Shown here: in pieces, positions 33,512 through 40,584 of the stretch
Layout of the letters: every line of letters starts with the position of its first letter
How positions within the stretch are numbered: the first letter of the stretch is position 1
NCBI GenBank assembly: GCA_903904515.1
Contig: CAIVCR010000021.1
Location: 1-40,776 of the forward strand
Length of the DNA stretch: 40,776 nucleotides
Source of the DNA: an uncultured Bacteroidia bacterium
GTDB taxonomy: Bacteria; Bacteroidota; Bacteroidia; Bacteroidales; Prolixibacteraceae
Reading direction: 5' to 3'
The notes under the pieces: generated by a model
The model's input: only the letters and a program-made list of their open reading frames with translations
What the model was told of the DNA's origin: nothing
Database searches by the model: none
Translations under genes and position numbers: made by a program

Positions 33512-34324
33512 TTATCCGATTTTATGACCATTGGTGATCGCGTTAAAAAGTAATTCAATATCGACCTCAGTCTCTTCAAGACCATTAGGGATCATCAGCC
33601 GGTATCCTCCCGGCACAGCTTCACTGTAGATCGCCTCTTCCCGCTCTTCGGAAGTTCCGGAGATAAAAGCAACCTTTTGTGAGATCTCCTGGATGGTCTG
33701 GTGAAAGATTACCTCCCCATTATCCAGAATGATAATTTTATCAATGAGGTTCTCAACATCTTTTACCTGATGTGTAGAAATCAACACCAGCTGGTCCTCA
33801 TCAAGTGATCCCGCCAGAATCTTACGGAACAGCGCCTTTGAAGGAATATCGAGACCATTGGTAGGTTCATCGAGCACCAACAGCCGGCATCGTGTGGCAA
33901 GAGCAAATGCAATGAGGAATTTCTTCTTCTGTCCGTGTGAGAGGCGTTGCAATTTTCGCTCATTACCCAGTTCAAATTCGATCAGGATACGGTCCAAAAG
34001 TTCGTGATCAAACCGGGGATAGAATGGGGTGTAAGCTTTCACGTAATCGCGGATTGAAATTGAAGGGAAAAAGAACTCCTCCGGGACCATATAAATGTCG
34101 TTTAACAGCGACACCTCCCTCTTCCGGGGTTGGTGATCCATTACTGAAAGCTCACCCGAGACGGGATGAAGAAGTCCAGTGAGAAGTTTGAGCAGGCTGG
34201 TTTTGCCCGCACCGTTCTTGCCGAGCAATCCGGTAATGCTCCCCGCTTCGAGGTGCACCGACAGGCTGTTGAAGAGTGCCTGTTGCCGGGGATACGCAAA
34301 ATGAAGGTCTTTAATCTGAATCAT
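33512..34324 (-). CDS. ABC transporter ATP-binding protein of the YtrA-type operon
   Basis: Cytoplasmic ATPase of 270 residues: Walker A GKNGAGKTS near residue 35, signature LSHGQKKK (His for the first Gly of SGG), Walker B LLVLDEPTNGLD and H-loop STHQVKD. The substitution in the signature is frequent in this small YtrB-like group. First gene of a four-gene operon, with a good promoter and operator upstream. Confidence 0.93.
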   Translation of the reverse strand: MIQIKDLHFAYPRQQALFNSLSVHLEAGSITGLLGKNGAGKTSLLKLLTGLLHPVSGELSVMDHQPRKREVSLLNDIYMVPEEFFFPSISIRDYVKAYTPFYPRFDHELLDRILIEFELGNERKLQRLSHGQKKKFLIAFALATRCRLLVLDEPTNGLDIPSKALFRKILAGSLDEDQLVLISTHQVKDVENLIDKIIILDNGEVIFHQTIQEISQKVAFISGTSEEREEAIYSEAVPGGYRLMIPNGLEETEVDIELLFNAITNGHKIG

Positions 34325-34345
34325 TTTTTGCAGTTTTATTGTTTT

Positions 34346-34369
34346 AGTGTACTACTTTACTAATACAGT
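34346..34369. promoter_or_regulatory. Candidate GntR/YtrA operator
   Basis: Imperfect inverted repeat AGTGTACTAC - 4 nt - CTAATACAGT; 7 of 10 positions are symmetric. It resembles the TGTATTA/TAATACA-type half-sites of YtrA repressors and covers the expected transcription start, where a bound repressor would block the operon that contains the GntR gene. Confidence 0.5.
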
Positions 34370-34370
34370 G

Positions 34371-34403
34371 CAAATATAAAACTATTTAATTCAGATTTCC
34401 AAA
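34371..34403 (-). promoter_or_regulatory. Bacteroidota-type promoter of the GntR/ABC operon
   Basis: On the minus strand TTTG (plus 34400-34403), 21 nt, TATATTTG (plus 34371-34378). It lies about 50 nt upstream of the ATPase start and directly upstream of the candidate operator. Confidence 0.7.
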
Positions 34404-34426
34404 TTATTTTGAAAAAATTATTTTTT

Positions 34427-35623
34427 TTAATAGAGGAATCCAAATAACCACAAAGGGATAAAATTTTTATATCCGATCTCAATATCGTCCTGTATGATAT
34501 AACTATTTTCAATCCCTGCTATTTGCTTTCCTGTCTTACCTTTACCCCCAATTTCGAAAACAAATTGATTATCGATAAGAAAGTCTCCTTGCTGGGAAAT
34601 ATTTACCAAATGGTTTTCCCTAAGTTGGTTTACAAAGAATGTTTCCCTTAAGGTTCCCTTCTCCGGATTTTGGTTCTGGGTTAAGCAATATAATAAGGCC
34701 GTATTGTGAAGATAGATCATCTCTGGCTTAGTAAGATAACCTGTTGGCGAAGAGTCTTGCTTCAGAAGAATAAGCAAGTCTGACTTTTCGAGTAAATCGA
34801 TAAGGCGGAGTAGAATATCGCGACTCACCCCTGTTTTCCGTCCCAATTCTGAGATATTTGGCTTAAAAGGAACACTATCTGCTATAAAGGCGAGTATACG
34901 TCTGATATTTACCAATGTGCCATATGAAAAACGTTCAATGGCCATCAAATCATTCTCAATGACGACATTCACCGTGCTCATTAAACGTTGCTCAAATTTA
35001 GCACTAGATTCAACGAAGAATGGATAGACTCCACCCCTTAGATATTTAGTAAAAGCCGGAATTGGTTGAATTTTTTGTAGAATTTCGGTAGCAATCGGAA
35101 CATGATCCTTGAGTATCTCACCCAACGTCAAACTGCCTATATTTACCTTATGCCTTAAGGCAATATATTCGCGAAGCGACATCGGTCCCAATTTGTACAT
35201 TACTGCACGTCTGCTTAAATCTGCCTCCGCTTTAAAAATCTGTAACGCTGAAGATCCTGAAAAAACTATTTTTAATTCAGGAAAGTTATCGTATATATTC
35301 TTTAGTTCTGATGACCATGTTGGATAACGATGTACTTCATCAATAAATAAATAACGACCGCCATTGATATAAAATTGCTCTGCAAATGCAAACAGATTAT
35401 TTTTCAGAAAATAGAAATTGTCAAGTGAAACATACAATGCGAGCGAACTAATTCCGTAGGTTCGACGAATATATTGAATCATAAGTGTAGTCTTACCAAT
35501 GCCACGAGCACCTGTAATGCCAATTAACCGATCATCCCACTTAATCGTATCGTACAAGTACCTGGTGAAATCTAGATTCACCCCGGATATTAACGCATTG
35601 GAATATCGAATTAAATTTTGCAT
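34427..35623 (-). CDS. AAA_14/DUF4143 ATPase
   Basis: Protein of 398 residues of the widespread, poorly understood AAA_14-DUF4143 family. The N-terminal P-loop domain has GARGIGKTTLM (Walker A), YLFIDEVHRYP (Walker B) and VFSGSSALQIF (sensor). A winged-helix part has ISELGRKTGVSRDILLRLIDLLEKS and the C-terminal DUF4143 has a nuclease-like FEIGGKGKTGKQI strand. I start at 35623 (MQNLIRYSNALIS) because a -7 box TATATTTG on this strand (plus 35644-35651) lies between this ATG and the earlier one at 35674. Function unknown; relatives are mobile, patchily distributed genes. Confidence 0.88.
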   Translation of the reverse strand: MQNLIRYSNALISGVNLDFTRYLYDTIKWDDRLIGITGARGIGKTTLMIQYIRRTYGISSLALYVSLDNFYFLKNNLFAFAEQFYINGGRYLFIDEVHRYPTWSSELKNIYDNFPELKIVFSGSSALQIFKAEADLSRRAVMYKLGPMSLREYIALRHKVNIGSLTLGEILKDHVPIATEILQKIQPIPAFTKYLRGGVYPFFVESSAKFEQRLMSTVNVVIENDLMAIERFSYGTLVNIRRILAFIADSVPFKPNISELGRKTGVSRDILLRLIDLLEKSDLLILLKQDSSPTGYLTKPEMIYLHNTALLYCLTQNQNPEKGTLRETFFVNQLRENHLVNISQQGDFLIDNQFVFEIGGKGKTGKQIAGIENSYIIQDDIEIGYKNFIPLWLFGFLY

Positions 35624-35643
35624 ATTCTGTTGTTTTAATACAA

Positions 35644-35651
35644 CAAATATA
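35644..35651 (-). promoter_or_regulatory. -7 box of the AAA_14/DUF4143 gene (decides its start)
   Basis: The minus strand reads TATATTTG, a perfect TAnnTTTG, 20 nt upstream of the ATG at 35623. Only a weak GTTG is present at the -33 distance. Small TGTTGT/ACAACA inverted repeats flank it. Confidence 0.45.
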
Positions 35652-35759
35652 ACACCAAAATGTTGTTTTTGCACAACGTATTTAGCGTGAAATTATTGTT
35701 TTTAAAAACCAAAATTGCGCAGGTAATATATTATTGTTTAAGATCAGTTATTTGAAGAA

Positions 35760-37331
35760 TTATCGCTTAAAATCCAGATCCTGAAAATCGAAACTGAAAT
35801 CGGTCTGCGGAGAGATCGCTTTCATTTTCATTCCACACACTTTACCTGTATGATCGAGATCGAAAATAACAAAAGCGTCAGCATCCATACTTCGGTTAAT
35901 CCATTTTACGACAAACGTATTCCCTTTGTAGTAGAGCATTTCCCCGGTGAGGGAGAACGACCTTTTTGAATCAAACCAGAGTTTCCCGTTTTTTTGTGAA
36001 ATGAGAACTTCACCAAACCATGGATCCTTATAGCTGCCGGAATAGAGACTATCTCCATCATTGGGGGACCCTGTTTTCTCTTGTTTTTCAATATCATTCC
36101 AGATCTCATCCGTAATTTTATGGGCATTGCCGGTACGTTTTGCTAAAGATTCCTGGTATTGTTTGACCCTGTCAATCCCTTTGATGCCAAAATAACTGTC
36201 TTTTATGGTATTTGTAATTGCGTTAAAAGCGGCGCCTGACTCCTGGTTCGTCAAAACAATAATACCCAGTTTCATTTCAGGGATCATGGTTACCTGGGTG
36301 ACGATACCGGCCAGCCCGCCCGTGTGGGTCACTTGCTTATATCCTTTCACATCACTTAAACCCCAGCCAAGGCCGTAGCCCGAGAAATGGGTGTTATATA
36401 TTGTCGAATCCGCGACAGGAATAATGGTTTGCAGCGACCACATATCCTTTTGGACCTCCCTGCTAAAAAGCTGTTTATCGAGGGCGTCACCATATTTTCC
36501 ATGATTCATCTGCATTATGATCCACTTGCTCATATCCGCAACATTACTGTAAATACCAGCCGCCGCATTGAACACTTCAGTAAAATCGCGGTGTATAACC
36601 TCAACCTTACCATTAACTGGGGCATGAGGATCAATAACGTTGGCTTTATCGTTTAACCGGCTAAACGTTGAAACGGTTCCTGTCATATTTAGCGGACGCA
36701 GGATCCGGGTTTCTATGAAGTTTTCCCAGCTTATTCCTGAAACTCTTGCAATCACCTCCCCTGCTACAATATACAAAAGATTGTCGTAATCGTATTTAGT
36801 CCGGAATGAAGAGACCGGTTTTAAATAACGCATGTTGTGAATGACATCCTGAAGTGTAAAATTGTTATTTCCCGGAAAGATCATCAGGTCGCCGGCTCCC
36901 AGTCCGAGGCCGCTGCGATGGGTCAACAGATCGCGGATCGTGAACTCTTCTGTCACATACGGGTTGTACAACCGGAATTCAGGGATATAATCAATAACCT
37001 TATCATCCCATTTTAACTTCTTCTCATCGACCAGCATGCCAAGAGCTGCAGAGGTAAAGGCTTTACTATTGGATGCAATTCCAAATAACGTATTGCTGTC
37101 AACTTTCTCATTGGTTTTTAGTGAACGGACTCCATATCCTTTGGAATGAATAACCTTGCCATCCTTGACCACTGCGACTGCAATACCCGGGACATCAAAT
37201 GTTTTTAAGGTTCTTTCCGCCAGGCTGTCGATACCGCCAGAGTTGATTATCTGAGACTTAACAGTCAGGACGCTAAATGATAAAAATAAGAAAAGTGACA
37301 AACTTGCTGAACGCAGAAGGGTATTTTTCAT
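35760..37331 (-). CDS. Exported serine hydrolase, class C beta-lactamase/penicillin-binding-type
   Basis: Protein of 523 residues with a signal peptide (KNTLLRSASLSLFLFLSFSV), a beta-lactamase-type domain (about 40-390) and a C-terminal beta domain. Active-site motifs are Ser87-Asn-Ser-Lys90 (SxxK), Tyr182-Asp-Asn184 (YxN) and HTGG in place of KTG. Such proteins include D-aminopeptidases, esterases and peptidases as well as AmpC; this one is long and unlike AmpC, so resistance is not implied. The start at 37331 is preferred over 37400 because the earlier ATG would precede the -7 box TACTTTTG at plus 37378-37385. Confidence 0.87.
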   Translation of the reverse strand: MKNTLLRSASLSLFLFLSFSVLTVKSQIINSGGIDSLAERTLKTFDVPGIAVAVVKDGKVIHSKGYGVRSLKTNEKVDSNTLFGIASNSKAFTSAALGMLVDEKKLKWDDKVIDYIPEFRLYNPYVTEEFTIRDLLTHRSGLGLGAGDLMIFPGNNNFTLQDVIHNMRYLKPVSSFRTKYDYDNLLYIVAGEVIARVSGISWENFIETRILRPLNMTGTVSTFSRLNDKANVIDPHAPVNGKVEVIHRDFTEVFNAAAGIYSNVADMSKWIIMQMNHGKYGDALDKQLFSREVQKDMWSLQTIIPVADSTIYNTHFSGYGLGWGLSDVKGYKQVTHTGGLAGIVTQVTMIPEMKLGIIVLTNQESGAAFNAITNTIKDSYFGIKGIDRVKQYQESLAKRTGNAHKITDEIWNDIEKQEKTGSPNDGDSLYSGSYKDPWFGEVLISQKNGKLWFDSKRSFSLTGEMLYYKGNTFVVKWINRSMDADAFVIFDLDHTGKVCGMKMKAISPQTDFSFDFQDLDFKR

Positions 37332-37377
37332 CTCAGAACTCGTTAAAATTGGTGTTTCATATTTTGGTGCAATTCTA

Positions 37378-37385
37378 CAAAAGTA
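37378..37385 (-). promoter_or_regulatory. -7 box of the beta-lactamase-type gene (decides its start)
   Basis: The minus strand reads TACTTTTG 46 nt upstream of the chosen ATG. A TTTG is found 12 nt further up, shorter than the usual spacing, so only the -7 element is convincing. Confidence 0.4.
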
Positions 37386-37438
37386 GAATAAACGTATCAA
37401 AATATCCGGATTGTTTTAACCGGATCTTTGCGGGTTTT

Positions 37439-37535
37439 TACCATGGAGACACGGAGGATACTAAAGTTCACAGAGAGAAAAGTAACCACGGAGTGTTTAC
37501 TTTTCTCTGTGAACTTATTTTACTCTCTGTACCTC
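37439..37535. repeat. CACGGAG-type repeat, second copy
   Basis: Contains TACCATGGAGACACGGAGGATA, AAGTTCACAGAGAGAAAAGTAA and the inverse TTACTTTTCTCTGTGAACTT, which form a hairpin of about 18 bp (roughly 37464-37484 against 37497-37517). It is a variant of the unit at 31541-31626. Its right end runs into the 3' end of the flavin reductase gene. Confidence 0.7.
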
Positions 37536-38185
37536 ATTTCCATCTCAGTTGGCTCCGTATCAGGTTTAGCATAGGTTAACCGGGATAGCCTGACTGTTTT
37601 ATGATAGCTGTCGAGTCCGCTGCAAGTGACCGAATCTGCTTTTTCAATGTCGAGAAAACCATCCTCACAGAGACAATTTTCAGGAAAGTTAATAAGCCGG
37701 ATCTCCCCGATCATTAACGTTGTGCCATTAAGTGCGATATCAATCCGCTCCTTAAACTCAACGCCAAAGGAGACATTACTTTCGGCTACAAATGGGGCCA
37801 AAAAATCATTTTTAAACTCTGCGGTTAAACCTGTAGCATCAAATTCTGAGATCTCCCCGGGATAACGCGCAGAGGTCTGGTGCGCCTTTTTGTAAATCCC
37901 TTCGTTGATATGATTGATTGTGTAATAGCCTGTCTCCAGGATATTTTCGAGCGTATGCCGTTCAACAGAATCTGGCCGGATGATAAATGCGACCAGCGGT
38001 GGATTTGCCCCTAAATGAATCACAGAGTTAAATATTGCGAGATTCGTCTGATTCTGATTATTTACTGTTCCGATCAGGTTAACACTTTTAAATCCGCCAA
38101 GGGAATTTATCAGTTGTGCTCTTTTGCGTTGTTCCCAATCCGCTAGATCAGAAAATGTAATCGTTGTTGTTTTAACCTTATCCAT
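37520..38185 (-). CDS. Flavin reductase-like (FMN-binding split-barrel) protein
   Basis: Cytoplasmic flavoprotein-fold protein of 221 residues. Visible features of the flavin_reduct family are LINSLGGFKSVNLIGTVN, a TNLAIFNSVIHLGANPPLVAFIIRP strand pair and the NILETGYYTINHI segment. It overlaps the upstream SDR gene by 8 nt, so both were one transcript. The pair resembles small oxidoreductase clusters of Bacteroidota that often accompany photolyase-like genes, but none is in the window. Substrate unknown. Its last residues lie in the CACGGAG repeat, so the C-terminus may be newly formed. Confidence 0.85.
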   Translation of the reverse strand: MDKVKTTTITFSDLADWEQRKRAQLINSLGGFKSVNLIGTVNNQNQTNLAIFNSVIHLGANPPLVAFIIRPDSVERHTLENILETGYYTINHINEGIYKKAHQTSARYPGEISEFDATGLTAEFKNDFLAPFVAESNVSFGVEFKERIDIALNGTTLMIGEIRLINFPENCLCEDGFLDIEKADSVTCSGLDSYHKTVRLSRLTYAKPDTEPTEMEMRYRE

Positions 38186-38870
38186 TTTTAAGTGTGTTCA
38201 TTCCGCCGTCAATCGCCATTACCTGTCCCGTAACCCAGGAGGAATCCTCCAAAAGTAAGAAAAGAATAGCATTTGCAACATCTTTAGGAGCTCCAACTTT
38301 TCGCAGCGGATTGCGTTTTTGCATTTGCTCCAGCTTTTCGGGAGTATTGAGAAACCGGCTTCCGAGGGGGGTATCGACCAGGGAGGGTGCCACACAGTTG
38401 ACGCGGATCGATGGTGCTAACTCTGCAGCCAAAGCTTTTGTCAGCCCTTCGATTGCCCCCTTTGCCATTGAGATGGAGGCATGAAAAGGCAGACCTGTAC
38501 TTACAGCTACAGAACTCAGAAAGACAATTGACCCATTCTCCGATTTCTACAGATTACTCAGGTATGCCTGGACAAAGGCCACCGCACCGAGTGAATTGAT
38601 TTCAAAGTCAGTTACAAATTCACGTTCTGTTAAACGTGCGAAAGGTTTCAGGTTGATAGTTCCCGGGAAATAGACAAGGCCGTCAATAGCACCTTCAATA
38701 GCAGGGAATTTCCCAAAATCATATTTATCAATGGTATGAAAATCATCATACGCGGAATGATCCGATTTGGTGCTTATTCCTATTACCTGATGCCCTCTCC
38801 CCTTCAGCATTTCGGCAGTCTCCCTCGCAATAGCGCTTGAAGCGCCGGCCAGGATAAATGTTTTGCTCAT
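38178..38870 (-). pseudogene. SDR-family oxidoreductase interrupted by an in-frame TAG
   Basis: A complete 230-residue SDR can be read from ATG 38870 to the stop at 38178 in one frame, broken only by TAG at 38547-38549 (codon 108). Before it come the Rossmann start TFILAGASSAIARETAEML and the NNAG-like VYFPGTINLKPF; after it GSIVFLSSVAVSTG, MAKGAIEGLTKALAAE and the C-terminal WVTGQVMAIDGG. Family-like sequence resumes at the very next codon (KSENGS), so the loss is one point change from a sense codon such as CAG or AAG. The catalytic Tyr position (four before the Lys) is Ile, so even the intact protein may be atypical. It may be translated as two pieces. Confidence 0.82.
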
Positions 38871-38914
38871 TCTCTTTTTGATTTAAAACAGATGGGAGGG
38901 GCAATTGTTTACTT

Positions 38915-38953
38915 TTAAGCCCTGACAGGGTTCTAAACCCTGTCAGGGCTTAA
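38915..38953. repeat. REP palindrome (family 2), overlaps second RAYT stop
   Basis: Perfect 18-bp inverted repeat TTAAGCCCTGACAGGGTT with loop CTA. The TGA stop of the RAYT gene is plus 38943-38945, inside the right arm, the same arrangement as in the first RAYT locus. Confidence 0.95.
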
Positions 38954-39617
38954 ATCCCAACCAACTTTCAATATCGTTAATATCACCTTTTTTATCGTGT
39001 GCCATTTTAAAATTGGCCATATCATCAAACCATCCAATTATTGTATCTCGTTGTAAATTTGTTGACTTCACCGAAATGTAGGCCAAGTATGATGACCAGG
39101 GGTAATCCATTGCATGTTCGGTAAATTTATGATGGACTGGATTATTGTGGATATAGATCACCAGGGTTTTTAAATATTCCTGATCCGTTATCTCTTTCCT
39201 ATGAAAAGGGTGTTCAAACAGACTGCCGGTGCGTTTATTTCTTTTATTATAAGCCTGCGCATAAGCATTGAATAGATGGGAAAATTGATGAGAAGGAATA
39301 TATTTTTTTTGACAGCCCCCATTGGGGTTTAAAACCACCGATGGGGCGGTTTCTACCCTTTCGGTGGTTTTGGACCCCGAAAGGGTTTTCTCTGATATAA
39401 AATTAATTTTCTTCTCTTCTTTAATCCTCACCAAAAAATGAAAATGATTTTTCATTAACACCCAGGCATAGGTGTCTGCGACAGGGGAAATATGTTTTTC
39501 ATATAATGATAAGAAGTATTGATAATTTGCTGCATCGGAAAAAAGATCGCAACTATTTATTCCCCTATTATAAATATGGTAGAATTTCCCGTAGGTTAAT
39601 GGTTCAATCTGTTGCAT
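38943..39617 (-). CDS. REP-associated tyrosine transposase (RAYT), family 2
   Basis: TnpREP-group protein of 224 residues: opening FYHIYNRGINSCDLF, HUH motif in LMKNHFHFLV, KRTGSLFEHPFHRK, then YIHNNPVHHKF and DYPWSSY. It has the same plan as the RAYT at 12101 but differs strongly and serves a different palindrome. It carries an extra segment (about residues 78-101) encoded by internal palindromes at 39317-39386. Its cognate REPs lie at 38915-38953 and 39632-39664. It follows the broken SDR gene on the same strand. Confidence 0.92.
   Translation of the reverse strand: MQQIEPLTYGKFYHIYNRGINSCDLFSDAANYQYFLSLYEKHISPVADTYAWVLMKNHFHFLVRIKEEKKINFISEKTLSGSKTTERVETAPSVVLNPNGGCQKKYIPSHQFSHLFNAYAQAYNKRNKRTGSLFEHPFHRKEITDQEYLKTLVIYIHNNPVHHKFTEHAMDYPWSSYLAYISVKSTNLQRDTIIGWFDDMANFKMAHDKKGDINDIESWLGFKP
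39317..39386. repeat. Cluster of palindromes inside the RAYT coding region
   Basis: Within the RAYT gene: CCCC-ATT-GGGG (39317-39327), AAAACCACCGA (39331-39341) against TCGGTGGTTTT (39361-39371), and ACCCTTTCGG (39355-39364) against CCGAAAGGGT (39377-39386). They keep the frame open and encode a loop that the first RAYT lacks. Confidence 0.85.
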
Positions 39618-39631
39618 ATCTATCTTCGATC

Positions 39632-39664
39632 AGCACTGACAGGGATTGGAACCCTGTCAGTGCT
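39632..39664. repeat. REP palindrome (family 2), upstream of second RAYT
   Basis: 13-bp perfect arms AGCACTGACAGGG and CCCTGTCAGTGCT around a 7-nt loop. Compared with the other copy, GCCCTGAC/GTCAGGGC has become GCACTGAC/GTCAGTGC, a compensatory change. Confidence 0.92.
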
Positions 39665-39672
39665 TTAATTTT

Positions 39673-40161
39673 TCATTCCGTTCTCTTCAACCCCGGAGGG
39701 GTATTATCCACCGGCTGTTTATCGAGGTAAGTTTTGATCTTGTTCATCAGCCCCATGGCCCAGGTTTGGGTTAGCTGCATCTGGTCCATCATCATTTTAG
39801 GCGTTGCTTCGGCGAGCTTCTTCCCTACTGGTGTCTCGTAAAATGCAATAATCTCCTTAACTTCCGCCTGGGTATAATACTTTTTAAATACGGGGATTAA
39901 TTGTTCATTCAGGGAGGAGACCTCTGCATCAAAAACATCGAGTTTCAGCGCAGACACCTGGGCATCGGAGAGATCGGGTTTCGATTGTCTGAGCTGTGCA
40001 ACGATACGTGGGAACAAGGCGTTGGTGGAAGCGACAGAACCATTCACCTGCTGCATCTTCATAATGTCGGAGTCGAAGGAATCGGCTTGTGCCTTAACGG
40101 CAAAGGAGGCAAAAATAAATCCTGCCATACATAATACGGTAAACATCCGGGTTGTCTTCAT
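39673..40161 (-). CDS. Exported DUF2059 protein
   Basis: Protein of 162 residues with a signal peptide (MFTVLCMAGFIFASFAVKAQA) and a helical DUF2059 domain with the signatures LIPVFKKYYTQAEVKEIIAFYETPVGKKL and TPKMMMDQMQL. It should be periplasmic; function unknown. It stands alone, divergent in neighbourhood from the RAYT, whose REP lies just after its stop. Confidence 0.9.
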   Translation of the reverse strand: MKTTRMFTVLCMAGFIFASFAVKAQADSFDSDIMKMQQVNGSVASTNALFPRIVAQLRQSKPDLSDAQVSALKLDVFDAEVSSLNEQLIPVFKKYYTQAEVKEIIAFYETPVGKKLAEATPKMMMDQMQLTQTWAMGLMNKIKTYLDKQPVDNTPPGLKRTE

Positions 40162-40224
40162 AAGATTTATGTATTAAATTGAAGCGCAAGTTAGATCCTA
40201 AGTGTGCAGCCAAATTGCACTCTT

Positions 40225-40449
40225 TCAGAAAAGGAAAGTGGTATGCTGTTTTTTCTCGAAAAGGTAACTGTCTGCCGTGTGGCTGTAGGAAATCGTGTAT
40301 CCTTTCCCTTTGAGGAAGTCAAGGTCATTAAAGACTGTCCTGCGTGAGACTCCTAGTCTTTTGGCCAGGACCTGGGCGGTCCCGGTGTTGTTGCAGTCAA
40401 TCAACCAGATTAATGTTTCGATCCGTGAGGTTTGCTCTTCGAAGCTCAT
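40225..40449 (-). CDS. Small HTH (HTH_11/DeoR-like) DNA-binding protein
   Basis: Protein of 74 residues, essentially one winged HTH: RIETLIWLIDCNNTGTAQVLAKRLGVSRRTVFNDLDFLKGKGY. No ligand domain follows. The start codon lies inside a 12-bp perfect inverted repeat (40447-40478), which suggests self-repression or a translation-blocking hairpin. Neighbouring genes give no further hint of its target. Confidence 0.78.
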   Translation of the reverse strand: MSFEEQTSRIETLIWLIDCNNTGTAQVLAKRLGVSRRTVFNDLDFLKGKGYTISYSHTADSYLFEKKQHTTFLF

Positions 40450-40478
40450 TATCTTTAATTCTCTTTTTAAAGATAATG
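40447..40478. promoter_or_regulatory. 12-bp perfect inverted repeat over the HTH start codon
   Basis: CATTATCTTTAA (40447-40458), 8-nt spacer, TTAAAGATAATG (40467-40478). The first three bases are the complement of the HTH gene's ATG. Two-fold symmetry of this kind fits a dimeric regulator site. Confidence 0.6.
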
Positions 40479-40553
40479 AAAAAAATTAAATAACTTGGAA
40501 AAAATGTAGGTATTGGTGTTTTTCTTACTGTACCAAAAATAGTCAGATATTCG

Positions 40554-40561
40554 TATCTTTG
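40554..40561 (+). promoter_or_regulatory. -7 box before the partial antitoxin gene (decides its start)
   Basis: TATCTTTG is a perfect TAnnTTTG. It ends 2 nt before the first ATG (40564), so transcription would begin at about 40567 and translation most likely at the second ATG, 40585. A matching -33 TTTG is not evident. Confidence 0.45.
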
Positions 40562-40584
40562 AAATGGTTAAAAATAATTTGGCT

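Noticed and set aside
35760-37331. Antibiotic-resistance beta-lactamase
   Set aside because: SxxK, YxN and HTGG are present, but length and added C-terminal domain fit the broad serine hydrolase/D-peptidase group; no resistance claim is supported.
38547-38549. TAG as pyrrolysine or selenocysteine-like recoding
   Set aside because: No recoding machinery or specific hairpin is visible, and only one stop of this type occurs; point mutation is simpler.
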